Below the pieces are notes generated by a model. That model was not told the DNA's origin. It saw only the letters and a list, made by a program, of their open reading frames with translations, and ran no database searches. 64,000 nt of DNA from CAVTPD01 sp963736575 (GTDB taxonomy: Bacteria; Bacteroidota; Bacteroidia; Cytophagales; JAAEPT01): NCBI GenBank assembly GCA_963736575.1, contig CAVTPD010000003.1, positions 806,001 through 870,000 of the forward strand. Reading direction: 5' to 3'. The translations under genes were made by a program, and so were the position numbers. Each line of letters starts with the position of its first letter. The stretch's first letter is position 1. This document shows, one piece after another, positions 43,586 through 52,662 of this stretch.

Positions 43586-43759
43586 TTAACTCCTTACGGG
43601 AATCAGTGTTAAATTATTCTGATTCATCCAATTAATTAGCAATTCTTGCTCTTCTCTTTGCAGAAACGTTAGTGCTTTCTGGTACTCTTTCATTAACAGC
43701 TCTTTACTGAAGCTTACTTTTTCAAGAATTGTTTTAAAGTACTCTAAATAAGTAGTCAT
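43586..43759 (-). CDS. Small conserved-looking protein of 57 residues
   Basis: This short gene lies in a stretch that otherwise appears empty. It runs from ATG to TAA with 57 residues: the sequence starts MTTYLEYFKTILEKVSFSKEL, then KEYQKALTFLQREEQE and ends in NLTLIPVRS. The pattern of a helical N-terminal YLEY-KTIL-KVSF followed by KEY-KAL-FL resembles short uncharacterised proteins I recall from several Bacteroidota genomes. Function is unknown. Confidence 0.7.
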   Translation of the reverse strand: MTTYLEYFKTILEKVSFSKELLMKEYQKALTFLQREEQELLINWMNQNNLTLIPVRS

Positions 43760-43921
43760 AGTTAGTTTTATTGGTTTAATGACTTAAAAAGTAGTTTCGG
43801 ATGTTTTCCGAAGTTTCATCTAATAAACGAAATTTTACTTTATGTCTTATTAATAATTTCATTTTTTATGAAACGCTACATTCTTTAAGTCGGTTAGGAC
43901 AGAAAAATATTGTACGCTTTA

Positions 43922-44242
43922 TTAAAATTCTACTACATGGTGTATTGGCTGAAGGTTTTCAGCAGTAGCATAATCTTCCAAGGCTTTCTTTAAAAGAACT
44001 ATACTGCGCTCTTTTACTAGGCTTGGGTAGTTACTTTCAACAGCATGCAACTTTAATAAAGCAGCAGAGCCTTTTGCATACAAACCCGCCGGATTTCCAT
44101 CTTGCTCGTAACTAGCCAATACAAATTCTAAATCTGCAATAAGCGATTCTTCAATAGGTGATTTTTCGTTGATGGCTCTTATGTTTTCCAATGCTTCGAA
44201 ACAAGCCTCTCTTAGTTCTTCATTTATTTGTGTAGTTGTCAT
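43922..44242 (-). CDS. Small helical protein, uncharacterised
   Basis: A 106-residue soluble protein, predicted mainly helical (NEELREACFEALENIRAINEK, LIADLEFVLASYEQDGNPAGLYAKGSAALLKL). The pattern AGLYAKGSAAL-LL resembles helical hairpins seen in some small regulatory or repair proteins, but I do not recognise a family. It lies on the same strand as, and 162 bases upstream of, the 57-residue gene. Function unknown. Confidence 0.65.
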   Translation of the reverse strand: MTTTQINEELREACFEALENIRAINEKSPIEESLIADLEFVLASYEQDGNPAGLYAKGSAALLKLHAVESNYPSLVKERSIVLLKKALEDYATAENLQPIHHVVEF

Positions 44243-44405
44243 AGTCGTAATGTTTTATACATCTGAATACAGACAAATAGCGAACCAGTCTAAAAAAGTG
44301 TCTATACGGTGATTTAAGAGTTATTTAAAAACTAAAGTTGTCCATGGGATTCTACAATTTGTATACACAAGCGGACAGTTGAACACTTTTGTGTTTCTTT
44401 GTTGC

Positions 44406-44711
44406 ATGAGCACTTGCATAACCCAATTGATTTATATTAATCCCGAAAAAGAAGCAGATTTTCTAGCCTTTGAAAACGTAGTTCTCCCGTTAATGGAAAA
44501 ATACAACGGTAGTATGTTACTTCGTATTCGCCCTTCTGAAAAAGAATTAATTGACCAAAGTATAGAATCCCCATTTGAAATACACATTATAGAATTTGAA
44601 AGTGATCTGGATTTCAAGAATTACCTAAATGATGGTACTAGAAAAGAATTTCTTCACTTGAAGGAAAAATCAATCCGTTCTTCGTTAGTGATTAAAGGAA
44701 GTAGGATGTAA
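44406..44711 (+). CDS. Dimeric alpha-beta barrel protein, DUF1330-like
   Basis: From the ATG at MSTCITQLIYINPEKEADF the protein has 101 residues. It shows a ferredoxin-like beta-alpha-beta pattern (ITQLIYINP, FLAFENVVLPLMEKYNG, SMLLRIRP, FEIHIIEFESDLDFKNYLND) seen in DUF1330 and ABM-like dimeric barrels. Those bind small aromatic or heme-like ligands or have no known function. An upstream ATG would add nine residues. The following hairpin has its T-run on the other strand, so no terminator of its own was identified. Confidence 0.7.
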   Translation: MSTCITQLIYINPEKEADFLAFENVVLPLMEKYNGSMLLRIRPSEKELIDQSIESPFEIHIIEFESDLDFKNYLNDGTRKEFLHLKEKSIRSSLVIKGSRM

Positions 44712-44721
44712 GCTTTTCAGC

Positions 44722-44761
44722 ATAAAAAAACCTCCCTAAAGTTGAAACTTGCAGGGAGGTT
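44722..44761 (-). terminator. Terminator after the GH3 gene
   Basis: Arms AACCTCCCT (44729-44737) and AGGGAGGTT (44753-44761) enclose a smaller AAGT/ACTT hairpin. The minus strand then reads TTTTTTTATG, a classical U-run, so it ends the beta-glucosidase transcript. Confidence 0.85.
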
Positions 44762-44787
44762 AGAAAACTTAACATGAACTGACTTTA

Positions 44788-47040
44788 TTATTTTTTTAAA
44801 TAGAAGCTTTGTGTTTGGTCACCTATTATGATATCAAAAGCACCTTCTTCTAATGTGGGTTGCATATCTTGTCCTACAAAAGATAATTGCTTTATTGGTA
44901 AATCAAAAGTAAATACCTGATTTTCACCTTTTTTAATCGTCTTTTTATCAAAAGCACGCAATCTACGCATAGACGGCGTTACCGATGCAAAATGATCTCT
45001 AGAGTATACTTCTACACTTAATTGACTGTCCATAGCACCCGTATTATTCACTATTACAGAAACCGAAAGCGTATCTTCAGCAGAAACGGTATCTGCACTT
45101 AATTTTAGTGTTTCGTATTGGAACGTAGTGTACGATAAACCATCACCAAACTGATATTGCGGTTCAAAGCTATAGGTATAGCTGTATGGGTCGGCAACCT
45201 CTTGGGCATCGCTTAACTTCTTTCTGTCGTACGTAATTCGTTCGGAAGCATAACGTGGATAGGTAATGGGTAATTTTCCTGAAGGGCTGTATTCACCGGC
45301 TAACATTTCAGCCAATGCAATACTTCCGTAAGAAGAAGGCCAATAAGCCATCACTACTGCCGAAGTTTTAGGTTCTATTTCACGAATAATTCTAGGTTTA
45401 CCTTCTACCAATACCAAAACAATAGGTTTACCAGTAGCTGCTAAAAGATCAAACAGTTCGCGTTGTTCTTTTTCTAATTCTATAGTTGGTGAATTACCCG
45501 GGGTTTCGGCATAAGCTTCTTCCCCTAAACAAACTACAATAACATCGGTTTGGGATGCCGCTGCTTTTAGCTTTCCTTTATCGGTATGAGATGGTAAAAA
45601 AGTAGCATTAGCACCAAATTTATCGCTTAAAGCTTCGGCAATGTTTTTATCTTCTTTATTAAAATACTCATCGGTTTGTCCCTGCCAAGTATAAGACCAA
45701 GCACCATTAAGGGCGGTTAAAGAATTAGCTGTTTGCCCGGTAATTAAGATTTTTTGTCCTTCTTTAATTGGAAGAACAGCATCTTGGTTTTTCAATAAAG
45801 TTAAGGCTTCTCTTGCCGACTCTAAAGCAACTGCTTTGTTTTCAGGAGTAGCAAAATTCTTTACTAATGAACGGTCAATGTAGGGTTGTTCATACAATCC
45901 CAATTCCTTTTTCAAAGCAATAATTCTTCTTACCGATTCATTAATGCGTTCTTCATTAATTCTTCCTTCTTTCACCAATTCAAGTAAATCGTCGTAAAAG
46001 GTAAAGTTGAAAGGAACAATACACATATCTATACCTGCTGTAACCGCTAAATAAACGGCTTCTTTATTGTTTTTAGCTACTTGGTGTCTTTCGTGCAGTT
46101 TTAAAATATCTTGCCAGTCCGAAATTACCATGCCTTTATATCCCATTTCGTCACGCAAAACATCTTTTAAAAGAAATTTGCTGGCATGTACGGGAACCCC
46201 ATTTACTTCACCAGAATTCACCATTAACGTTCGCGTACCTAAATCAACCCCTTTCTGAAAAGAAGGAAAAAAGTATTCTCTCAAATTGATTTCCGGAATA
46301 TATGCCGGCGCTCTGTCTTTTCCGTTTAAAGGAACACCATAACCTACAAAGTGTTTCATACAAGCGGCTACGTGTTTTCCATCCGAAATATCATCACCTT
46401 CTAAACCTTGAATGTTAGCGGCGCCTAATTCGGTTACTAAATAAATATCTTCCCCAAAAGTTTCTGCCAAACGGGACCACATCTGTTCTCTACCGCAATC
46501 TAATACTGGGGAGAAGTTGTAAGGGATTCCGGAAGCTCTGGTTTCCATAGCGGTTACGGCACCTACTTGGTGTAAAATATCGCGATTACGTGTAGCTGCC
46601 AAAGCTAAATTGTGCGGAAATAAAGTGGATCCTAAGGTATAATTAGTACCGTGAACGGCATCAATACAGTATAGAAAAGGAACTTTGTGTTCGGTATTTT
46701 CTAAAGTAAATCTTTGAAGATCATCAATTAATTGGTGCCATTGCTCTATGCTATAACCGTGACCTATTACATTCTGAATAGAACCAATGTTATGCGTTAT
46801 AATAACGTCTTTCAGTTTTTCTTGATCTAGTATTACTTCTCCGGTTATAGAATCTTCGTAAGCTAGGGTAGAAAGGGTTAAGTTGGTCATTTGACCTACT
46901 TTTTGTTCTAAACTTAAGGTGTTTAATACCGAATCAACAAAGTTGGTTTCTGTGGAAGTTTCGGTAGGTTTGTTTTCTGTTTTTTTGGCGCAGGAAAACA
47001 ATAAAGTAATCGCCAGTGTGATTAAATAAAGCTGTTTCAT
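44788..47040 (-). CDS. bglX: GH3 beta-glucosidase (BglX type), lipoprotein
   Basis: A 750-residue enzyme with a lipoprotein signal (LITLAITLLFSC). The GH3 N-terminal barrel (about 35-370) includes GYGVPLNGKDRAPA and the nucleophile Asp308 in GMVISDWQDI. The C-terminal domain (about 390-600) has LLKNQDAVLPI, VVCLGEEAYAETPGNS and VLVEGKPR; a fibronectin-like end (about 640-750) follows. BglX-type enzymes cut the terminal glucose from cellobiose and other beta-gluco-oligosaccharides in the periplasm. This complements the secreted GH8 and GH9 enzymes nearby. It has its own terminator. Confidence 0.95.
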   Translation of the reverse strand: MKQLYLITLAITLLFSCAKKTENKPTETSTETNFVDSVLNTLSLEQKVGQMTNLTLSTLAYEDSITGEVILDQEKLKDVIITHNIGSIQNVIGHGYSIEQWHQLIDDLQRFTLENTEHKVPFLYCIDAVHGTNYTLGSTLFPHNLALAATRNRDILHQVGAVTAMETRASGIPYNFSPVLDCGREQMWSRLAETFGEDIYLVTELGAANIQGLEGDDISDGKHVAACMKHFVGYGVPLNGKDRAPAYIPEINLREYFFPSFQKGVDLGTRTLMVNSGEVNGVPVHASKFLLKDVLRDEMGYKGMVISDWQDILKLHERHQVAKNNKEAVYLAVTAGIDMCIVPFNFTFYDDLLELVKEGRINEERINESVRRIIALKKELGLYEQPYIDRSLVKNFATPENKAVALESAREALTLLKNQDAVLPIKEGQKILITGQTANSLTALNGAWSYTWQGQTDEYFNKEDKNIAEALSDKFGANATFLPSHTDKGKLKAAASQTDVIVVCLGEEAYAETPGNSPTIELEKEQRELFDLLAATGKPIVLVLVEGKPRIIREIEPKTSAVVMAYWPSSYGSIALAEMLAGEYSPSGKLPITYPRYASERITYDRKKLSDAQEVADPYSYTYSFEPQYQFGDGLSYTTFQYETLKLSADTVSAEDTLSVSVIVNNTGAMDSQLSVEVYSRDHFASVTPSMRRLRAFDKKTIKKGENQVFTFDLPIKQLSFVGQDMQPTLEEGAFDIIIGDQTQSFYLKK

Positions 47041-47190
47041 TGTTGTTTTTTAAACCCGAAAAGATCAATAATTCTTTTCTGGAATTGGTGAATAATAAAT
47101 ACTTAATCTCTAAAATAGTTAAGTTTAAGGATAAGTAGTAATCAACCTGTAATGAAACTTTTAAAAATCACCCTTATATCATAACCTTTC

Positions 47191-47979
47191 TTATTTGTTA
47201 TAATACTTCATAGCTTCTGGCATCCACTTGTTTAGATTTTTAATTCGGGTTTCGTGGCTAGGATGCGTAGATAAAAATTCTGGTGGTGCTCCTTGACTTT
47301 GGGCAGCCATTCTTTTCCATAGTTCTGGTGCTTCTTTTGGGTTATAACCCGCCATTGCCATAAATATTAATCCTAAATGATCGGCTTCACTTTCATGTAA
47401 ACGGCTATAAGGCAACAAAACACCTACTTGGGAACCCAAGCCATAAGCGCTCATAAACAATTGTTGCGTTTGTTCTGGCTTTTGACTTACCGCTACCGAA
47501 AGCGCGGTACCACCCATTTGTGTAACCATTTCCTGACTCATACGCTCATTACCATGGCGGGCAATAGCATGTGCAATTTCGTGACCCATTACTGCTGCTA
47601 CGCCATCTTCGTTCGCACAAATAGGTAAAATACCGGTATAGAAAGCTACTTTACCGCCGGGCATACAAAACGCATTAATTTCATCGCTTTGTATTAAGTT
47701 GAATTCCCAATTGTAGCCTTTAATTAAATCTAATTTGTTATTGTCTTTTAGGTATTGTTCAACGGCAATTTTGATGTTGGCCCCTATTTCTTTAATCATT
47801 CGGCTGTCTTCTGTACCTGTAACAACTTTAGACTGATTTAACATCTGTGAATATTGATCGTAGGATAAGGTTTGCATCTGGCTACTGGGTAGTAAATTCA
47901 GTTGTTTTCTTCCTGAAAGCGGAACCGATTTACAACCTAAAAAGAAAGCAAATACAAGAATGAAGTAACTTAATTTCAT
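47191..47979 (-). CDS. M48-family metallopeptidase lipoprotein
   Basis: A 262-residue protease with a lipobox (LVFAFFLGC, Cys16). The zinc motif HEIAHAIARHGNERM (HExxH, two His ligands and catalytic Glu) and the third ligand Glu in LHESEADHLGL mark a BepA/LoiP-type M48 peptidase that degrades or repairs envelope proteins. Further motifs are NAFCMPGGKVAFYTG and FLSTHPSHETRI near the C-terminus. It stands alone, between the GH3 gene and the pdxJ operon. Confidence 0.94.
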   Translation of the reverse strand: MKLSYFILVFAFFLGCKSVPLSGRKQLNLLPSSQMQTLSYDQYSQMLNQSKVVTGTEDSRMIKEIGANIKIAVEQYLKDNNKLDLIKGYNWEFNLIQSDEINAFCMPGGKVAFYTGILPICANEDGVAAVMGHEIAHAIARHGNERMSQEMVTQMGGTALSVAVSQKPEQTQQLFMSAYGLGSQVGVLLPYSRLHESEADHLGLIFMAMAGYNPKEAPELWKRMAAQSQGAPPEFLSTHPSHETRIKNLNKWMPEAMKYYNK

Positions 47980-48102
47980 AAGACTAGCAATTAAGGATGT
48001 TAGCCTATTAAACTTTGTAGAAGAAATATTGGTTCTACGAAGTGAAAAAATAAAAGCCTCTATTCGCTAAAAATCAGGGGAAAAGTAGGATTTGATTAAA
48101 AC

Positions 48103-48873
48103 TTAGGCCTCTAAAAACTGAAAAATAGTTTGTGTAAATGCCTCTGGTTGTTCTGCATGAACCCAATGCCCAGCGTCTTTAATGTTAATGATAGTTGCCT
48201 TTGGGAAAAATGCTTTAATTCCTTCATGGTCTTCTTTTACAATATAGTCTGAATTATTACCTGCAATAAAAAGACTAAGTTCTGTAAAAGGTTTGTCTAG
48301 TATTATTTCAGCCCCAACATTTTCAATTTGTTTGGTTAAAACGGGCAAGTTCATTTTCCAACGAAAAGAAGTAGCATCCTTTCGGTCTAAGTTTTTCATT
48401 AGAAATTGCTTAATGCCAGCGTCAGAAATGTATTCACCAATAGCTTGTTCTGCCTCTTTTCTAGACGTTATTTGATCTTTTTTTACAGCATGAAGCGCTT
48501 TTAAAATAGTCTGGTGGTGAGGCGGGTAGTATTTAGGACCAATATCAACCACGCATAATTTTTCAATTCGTTGGGGGTAATCTGCTGCAAATTGCATGGC
48601 GGTTTTACCACCCATAGAATGGCCTATAATAATGGCTTTTTGCAATTTCATATTATTCATAAAATGGGCTAAGTCTGCTGCCATTTCAGAATAGGTATGA
48701 GAATTGGTATGGGGTGATTTTCCGTGGTTACGTTGATCTAAAAGGAAGACTTTATACCCTTTATCGCTAATTTTTTTAGAAATAGTTTGCCAGTTGTCTA
48801 GAGAACCAAAAAGCCCATGTAATATTATTACCGGAATTCCTTCACCAGCTACTTTATAATTGAGTGCTATCAT
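48103..48873 (-). CDS. Alpha/beta hydrolase, YbfF-like
   Basis: A 256-residue cytoplasmic hydrolase. From the ATG overlapping the pdxJ stop (MIALNYKVAGEGIPVIILHGLFGSLDNWQ) it shows the oxyanion HGLFGS, the nucleophile elbow GHSMGGKTAM (Ser), an acid in the FIAGNNSDYI region and a final His in AGHWVHAEQP. It resembles YbfF-type esterases acting on short acyl or acyl-CoA substrates; the real substrate is not known. ATGA overlap with pdxJ shows translational coupling. Confidence 0.9.
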   Translation of the reverse strand: MIALNYKVAGEGIPVIILHGLFGSLDNWQTISKKISDKGYKVFLLDQRNHGKSPHTNSHTYSEMAADLAHFMNNMKLQKAIIIGHSMGGKTAMQFAADYPQRIEKLCVVDIGPKYYPPHHQTILKALHAVKKDQITSRKEAEQAIGEYISDAGIKQFLMKNLDRKDATSFRWKMNLPVLTKQIENVGAEIILDKPFTELSLFIAGNNSDYIVKEDHEGIKAFFPKATIINIKDAGHWVHAEQPEAFTQTIFQFLEA

Positions 48874-49586
48874 TTGTTTAACTTTCTTAAATACATCTGA
48901 ATAGTGTTTTCCAGCCCAAAATAAAGAGCATCGCAAATTAGAGCATGGCCAATAGAAACTTCGTCTAGGCCGTCAATTGTATCACTAAAGTATTTTAGAT
49001 TTTCTAAATCTAAATCGTGGCCAGCATTAATGCCTAAACCTATTTCTTTGGCCAATTTTGCAGATTCTGCATAACTGGCAATCGCTTTCTTTTGGTCTGA
49101 ATGATATAAATGAGCATACGGTTCTGTATATAACTCTATTCTATCGGCCCCTACATGCTTTGCGCCTTCTACCATTTTAAGATCTGGGTCAACAAAAATA
49201 CTGGTCCTAATGCCCAAACTTTTAAAGTGGTTTACTATTTCGCTTAAATATAGTTTATGTTTTAATGTATCCCAACCCGAATTTGACGTAATAGCATCTG
49301 GGCCGTCTGGTACCAAGGTAACTTGGTCGGGTCTATGTTTAGACACTAAATCTATAAACTCCTGAACAGGATTACCTTCTATGTTAAATTCGGTAGTTAC
49401 TACTTTTTTTAGATCCGCTACATCTGAATAACGAATGTGCCTTTGGTCTGGTCTTGGGTGAACAGTGATTCCTTGGGCACCAAAACGTTCGCAATCTAGG
49501 GCAACTTTAATTACATCTGGATTATTTCCGCCCCTAGCGTTACGTATAGTGGCAATTTTATTGATATTAACACTTAGCCTAGTCAT
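48870..49586 (-). CDS. pdxJ: Pyridoxine 5'-phosphate synthase
   Basis: PdxJ condenses 3-amino-2-oxopropyl phosphate with deoxyxylulose 5-phosphate to make pyridoxine 5'-phosphate (vitamin B6). The 238-residue TIM barrel has the family signatures MTRLSVNINKIATIRNARGG, GITVHPRPDQRHI, VTLVPDGPD and GLGINAGHDLDLENL, close to the usual length of about 240. The first gene of a two-gene unit with the alpha/beta hydrolase; divergent from yqeY. Confidence 0.97.
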   Translation of the reverse strand: MTRLSVNINKIATIRNARGGNNPDVIKVALDCERFGAQGITVHPRPDQRHIRYSDVADLKKVVTTEFNIEGNPVQEFIDLVSKHRPDQVTLVPDGPDAITSNSGWDTLKHKLYLSEIVNHFKSLGIRTSIFVDPDLKMVEGAKHVGADRIELYTEPYAHLYHSDQKKAIASYAESAKLAKEIGLGINAGHDLDLENLKYFSDTIDGLDEVSIGHALICDALYFGLENTIQMYLRKLNK

Positions 49587-49642
49587 GCTTTTTGAATTCT
49601 TATTAACTTTGTGAGCAATTTACTATATATAATTAAAATTCT

Positions 49643-50095
49643 ATGGCACTTAAAGATCAGATCAACGACCAAATAAAAAAGGCTATGCTTTCTAAGAATA
49701 AAGAAAGATTGAGAGCATTGCGTGCCGTAAAATCACTTATTCTTTTAGCCGAATCTGAGAAAGGTGCTGAAGGTGAGTTAAGTGAAGAGAAAGAAATGGA
49801 GCTTTTAATGAAAGCCGTAAAGCAAAGAAAAGATTCTGCGGCCATTTACGAAGAGCAAAACAGACCTGAATTAAAAGAAACCGAAGAATTTGAAATTTCA
49901 GTTTTAGAAGAATTTTTACCAAAACAGGTTTCTGACGAAGAACTAAAAGCTGGAATAGAAGATATTATTGCCAGAGTTGGTGCAGAATCACCAAAAGATA
50001 TGGGTAAAGTAATGGGCCCGTCTATTAAAAAGTTTGCCGGACAAGCGGAAGGTAAGCGTATTTCGGATATGGTGAAGCAGCTTCTAAACGCTTAA
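49643..50095 (+). CDS. GatB/YqeY domain protein
   Basis: A 150-residue helical protein with LKDQINDQIKKAMLSKNKERLRALRAVKSLI and FEISVLEEFLPKQVSDEEL, followed by GAESPKDMGKVMGP. This is the stand-alone YqeY family, related to the tRNA-binding tail of GatB amidotransferase; its role in translation is likely but unproven. It ends exactly at the start of cvpA, forming the head of the yqeY-cvpA-pabA run. Confidence 0.93.
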   Translation: MALKDQINDQIKKAMLSKNKERLRALRAVKSLILLAESEKGAEGELSEEKEMELLMKAVKQRKDSAAIYEEQNRPELKETEEFEISVLEEFLPKQVSDEELKAGIEDIIARVGAESPKDMGKVMGPSIKKFAGQAEGKRISDMVKQLLNA

Positions 50096-50625
50096 TGAAT
50101 ACATTTGATATAATTGTTGCCGTGCCCCTAATCTGGGGCGCTTATAAAGGCTATACCAAAGGACTGTTTTTAGAGTTCACCAATATTCTTGCTTTTATTT
50201 TAGGGATAATTCTGGCCTTTAAGTTTATTGACTTTTCCATGGCCTTGTTGATTAAATATGTGGGAAATCTAGGGGCCAGCTTACCCTTAATTGCCTTTTT
50301 ATTGGTATTTATTGGCGTAATTTTTGGCGTTTCTTTTCTAGGAAAAGCCTTAAAGAAAGTTATTGATTTTACTCTAATTGGCAGTATAGACGATATTGCC
50401 GGTGGAATTTTAGGAATCCTAAAATGGGGAATTGCCATTAGCTTGGTTTTATGGTTAATGCAACAAGCTAATGTTAGCTTTCCTTTTGGTAATACTGAAG
50501 AATCTATTTTGTACCCTTATTTAGTTGAATTTGGACCACTAGTGGTGAATACCTGTTCTAAACTCCTTCCGTTTGCTAAAGACTTAATTGAGAGCATAAC
50601 CATGCTTTTTGAAGAAGTAAAATGA
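50095..50625 (+). CDS. CvpA family inner-membrane protein
   Basis: A 176-residue protein with four transmembrane helices. NTFDIIVAVPLIWGAYKGYTKGLFLEF and later KVIDFTLIGSIDDIAGGILGILKWG are the typical CvpA pattern (once linked to colicin V production and purine synthesis, also to envelope stress). Start overlaps the end of yqeY and its end overlaps pabA by four bases. Confidence 0.92.
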   Translation: MNTFDIIVAVPLIWGAYKGYTKGLFLEFTNILAFILGIILAFKFIDFSMALLIKYVGNLGASLPLIAFLLVFIGVIFGVSFLGKALKKVIDFTLIGSIDDIAGGILGILKWGIAISLVLWLMQQANVSFPFGNTEESILYPYLVEFGPLVVNTCSKLLPFAKDLIESITMLFEEVK

Positions 50626-51191
50626 TCTTAATTATTGACAACTACGATTCGTTTACCTTTAATTTAGTCGATTATTTTGAGCAATTGGGTTGCCAAGTTT
50701 TATGCATTAGAAACGACAATGAGAGCTATTTAACAAGACTGAATGAATTTAGTGCTGTAGTGCTTTCCCCAGGACCGGGAACACCAAGCAAAGCAAATTT
50801 GTTAATGCGCTATATTAAACAAATTATTGCCCAAGAAATTCCCGTTTTAGGTATCTGTCTGGGACACCAAGCTTTAGGTGAATTTTTTGGAATGAAATTA
50901 ATAAAAGCTGAAAAACCTATGCACGGTAAAATCTCTATTTTAAGGCATTTTAATGACCCCATTTTTAAGGAAATTCCCGAAGATTTTGAAGTAGTTCGCT
51001 ACCATTCTTTAGTGCTACAAAACATAATTGAACCTCTTTATTCCCTTTGTTTTACACAAAAAAATGAGCTTATGGGTTTTCGTCATAATACGCTTCCGGT
51101 GGTTGGTTTGCAGTTCCATCCCGAATCCGTTTTAACGAAATACGGCATGAAAATTTTGAAAAATTGGTTAATATTGAAGAATATTAAATAA
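50622..51191 (+). CDS. pabA: Glutamine amidotransferase of aminodeoxychorismate/anthranilate synthase (PabA/TrpG)
   Basis: A 189-residue class-I glutaminase subunit. It has the starting phrase IIDNYDSFTFNLVDYF, the oxyanion SPGPGTP, the nucleophile GICLGHQALGEFFG (Cys) and the His-Glu pair in LQFHPESVLT. It supplies ammonia to the PabB or TrpE subunit, giving folate precursors or tryptophan; which one cannot be told without the partner gene, which is not in this window. The TrpG name is also possible. Its short intergenic overlaps show it is in the yqeY-cvpA operon. Confidence 0.93.
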   Translation: MILIIDNYDSFTFNLVDYFEQLGCQVLCIRNDNESYLTRLNEFSAVVLSPGPGTPSKANLLMRYIKQIIAQEIPVLGICLGHQALGEFFGMKLIKAEKPMHGKISILRHFNDPIFKEIPEDFEVVRYHSLVLQNIIEPLYSLCFTQKNELMGFRHNTLPVVGLQFHPESVLTKYGMKILKNWLILKNIK

Positions 51192-51238
51192 GTGTAAGCA
51201 TATTACAACGCTTACTCATATTTGGATAAGGCTTATCT

Positions 51239-52012
51239 ATGGAGATTAAGATTATAAAAGAAGGCGAATTTGAATATATTGAAGAAGGAGAAGGCACACC
51301 ACTTCTTTTACTACATGGTTTATTTGGCGCATTAAGCAATTGGGAAACCGTAATTGGCCATTTCAAGAAAGAATTTAAAGTAATTATACCTTTACTTCCT
51401 ATTTATACAATGCCTATAAAAAAGGCTGGTATAGATGGTTTAATGAATTTCGTTGAAAAATTTGTTGAGTTTAAAGGATTAGACGGTATGCACATCATTG
51501 GTAATTCTTTGGGGGGGCATATTGGTATAAATTATACACTTAAAAATCAGTCTAAAGTTAAATCTTTAGTGCTTACGGGTAGTTCGGGTTTATACGAGAA
51601 CCCAATGGGTAATTCCTTCCCAAGAAGAAGCAATAAAGAGTTTGTTAGAGAGAAAGTAGCGTATACTTTTTACGACCCTAACATTGCTACCGACGATCTA
51701 GTAGACTACGTGTACAATGTAACTTCTGAAATCTCTCAGGCATTGCGTATTGTAGCCATTGCAAAATCGGCACAAAGAAATAACGTTTCCGATGAAGTGG
51801 TAAACATAAAAGTTCCCGTATTATTAATCTGGGGCCTAAATGATACCATTACGCCTCCTTTTGTTGCACACGAGTTTAATAAACTGATAAAAAATTCTAC
51901 CTTACGTTTCTTAGACAAGTGCGGGCATGCTCCTATGATGGAACACCCACAAAAATTTAACGACTATTTAATAGAATTCTACAAGAATAAATGCACGCTT
52001 CCGATCTCATAG
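51239..52012 (+). CDS. Alpha/beta hydrolase
   Basis: A 257-residue hydrolase. LLLLHGLFGALSNWE holds the oxyanion part, GNSLGGHIGINY has the nucleophile Ser, VLLIWGLNDTITPP has the acid, and CGHAPMMEHP has the His. The fold is close to bacterial esterases and C-C hydrolases such as MenH-like proteins; the substrate is unknown. It overlaps the CBS gene by 22 bases and likely belongs to the hydrolase-CBS-nadK unit. Confidence 0.9.
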   Translation: MEIKIIKEGEFEYIEEGEGTPLLLLHGLFGALSNWETVIGHFKKEFKVIIPLLPIYTMPIKKAGIDGLMNFVEKFVEFKGLDGMHIIGNSLGGHIGINYTLKNQSKVKSLVLTGSSGLYENPMGNSFPRRSNKEFVREKVAYTFYDPNIATDDLVDYVYNVTSEISQALRIVAIAKSAQRNNVSDEVVNIKVPVLLIWGLNDTITPPFVAHEFNKLIKNSTLRFLDKCGHAPMMEHPQKFNDYLIEFYKNKCTLPIS

Positions 52013-52656
52013 CAGAATATATACCCGCTCTTTCACCAAATTCCAGTATTCAGGAAGGATTGGAATTAATGGAAGAACATAAAGTACTTCATTTACCCGT
52101 AGTGGAAAATAAGAGGTTCAAGGGTGTAGTTCACGAAGATCAACTTTTAGAAGCCTTTAATCCGCATGAAGCGGTTTCTTTATTGCATTTAAAATACCCA
52201 GAGTGTTATGTTTACGAACACCAACATTTGTACGAGGTATTAAAAAAGTTAGCTGAAAATCAGTTAACTATAATTCCAGTTTTAAATAAAGAAGACGAAT
52301 TTACCGGTTTAATCACCGCCCGTGATCTTCTTTTTGAAATAGGGAATAAAACAGGGGTACAATTGAAAGGTGCTATTGTTGAAATTTTAGTCAACAACAA
52401 GCAATTTTCATTAGCAGATCTGGCTAGAATAGTAGAATCTAACGGAGGACACATTATTGATTTCTCTATTAATCAATTAGAAAAAGAACCCTCACAACTG
52501 TTAGTAACTATTAAACTGGCAGATGGTGAATTAACACGTGTGATTTCTGCTCTAGAACGTTTTGAGTACGTAATTACCTCTAAATATTTAGAGCCTTTTA
52601 CCAAAGACGAAAGTTATAGAAATCTGGAACACTTTTTTAAGTTCCTAGACATCTGA
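51991..52656 (+). CDS. CBS-domain pair protein with ACT-like end
   Basis: A 221-residue soluble protein. Two CBS motifs occupy residues about 5-60 (IQEGLELMEEHKVLHLPVVENKRFKGVVHED) and about 70-125 (VLKKLAENQLTIIPVLNKEDEFTGLITARDL), which usually bind AMP or ATP. The last 90 residues have an ACT-like pattern (GAIVEILVNN, HIIDFSINQLEKEPSQLLVTIKL). The regulator binds adenine nucleotides in related proteins. It starts inside the end of the hydrolase gene and precedes nadK by six bases, so it may sense nucleotides in NAD metabolism (inference). Confidence 0.85.
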   Translation: MHASDLIAEYIPALSPNSSIQEGLELMEEHKVLHLPVVENKRFKGVVHEDQLLEAFNPHEAVSLLHLKYPECYVYEHQHLYEVLKKLAENQLTIIPVLNKEDEFTGLITARDLLFEIGNKTGVQLKGAIVEILVNNKQFSLADLARIVESNGGHIIDFSINQLEKEPSQLLVTIKLADGELTRVISALERFEYVITSKYLEPFTKDESYRNLEHFFKFLDI

Positions 52657-52662
52657 TAAATC

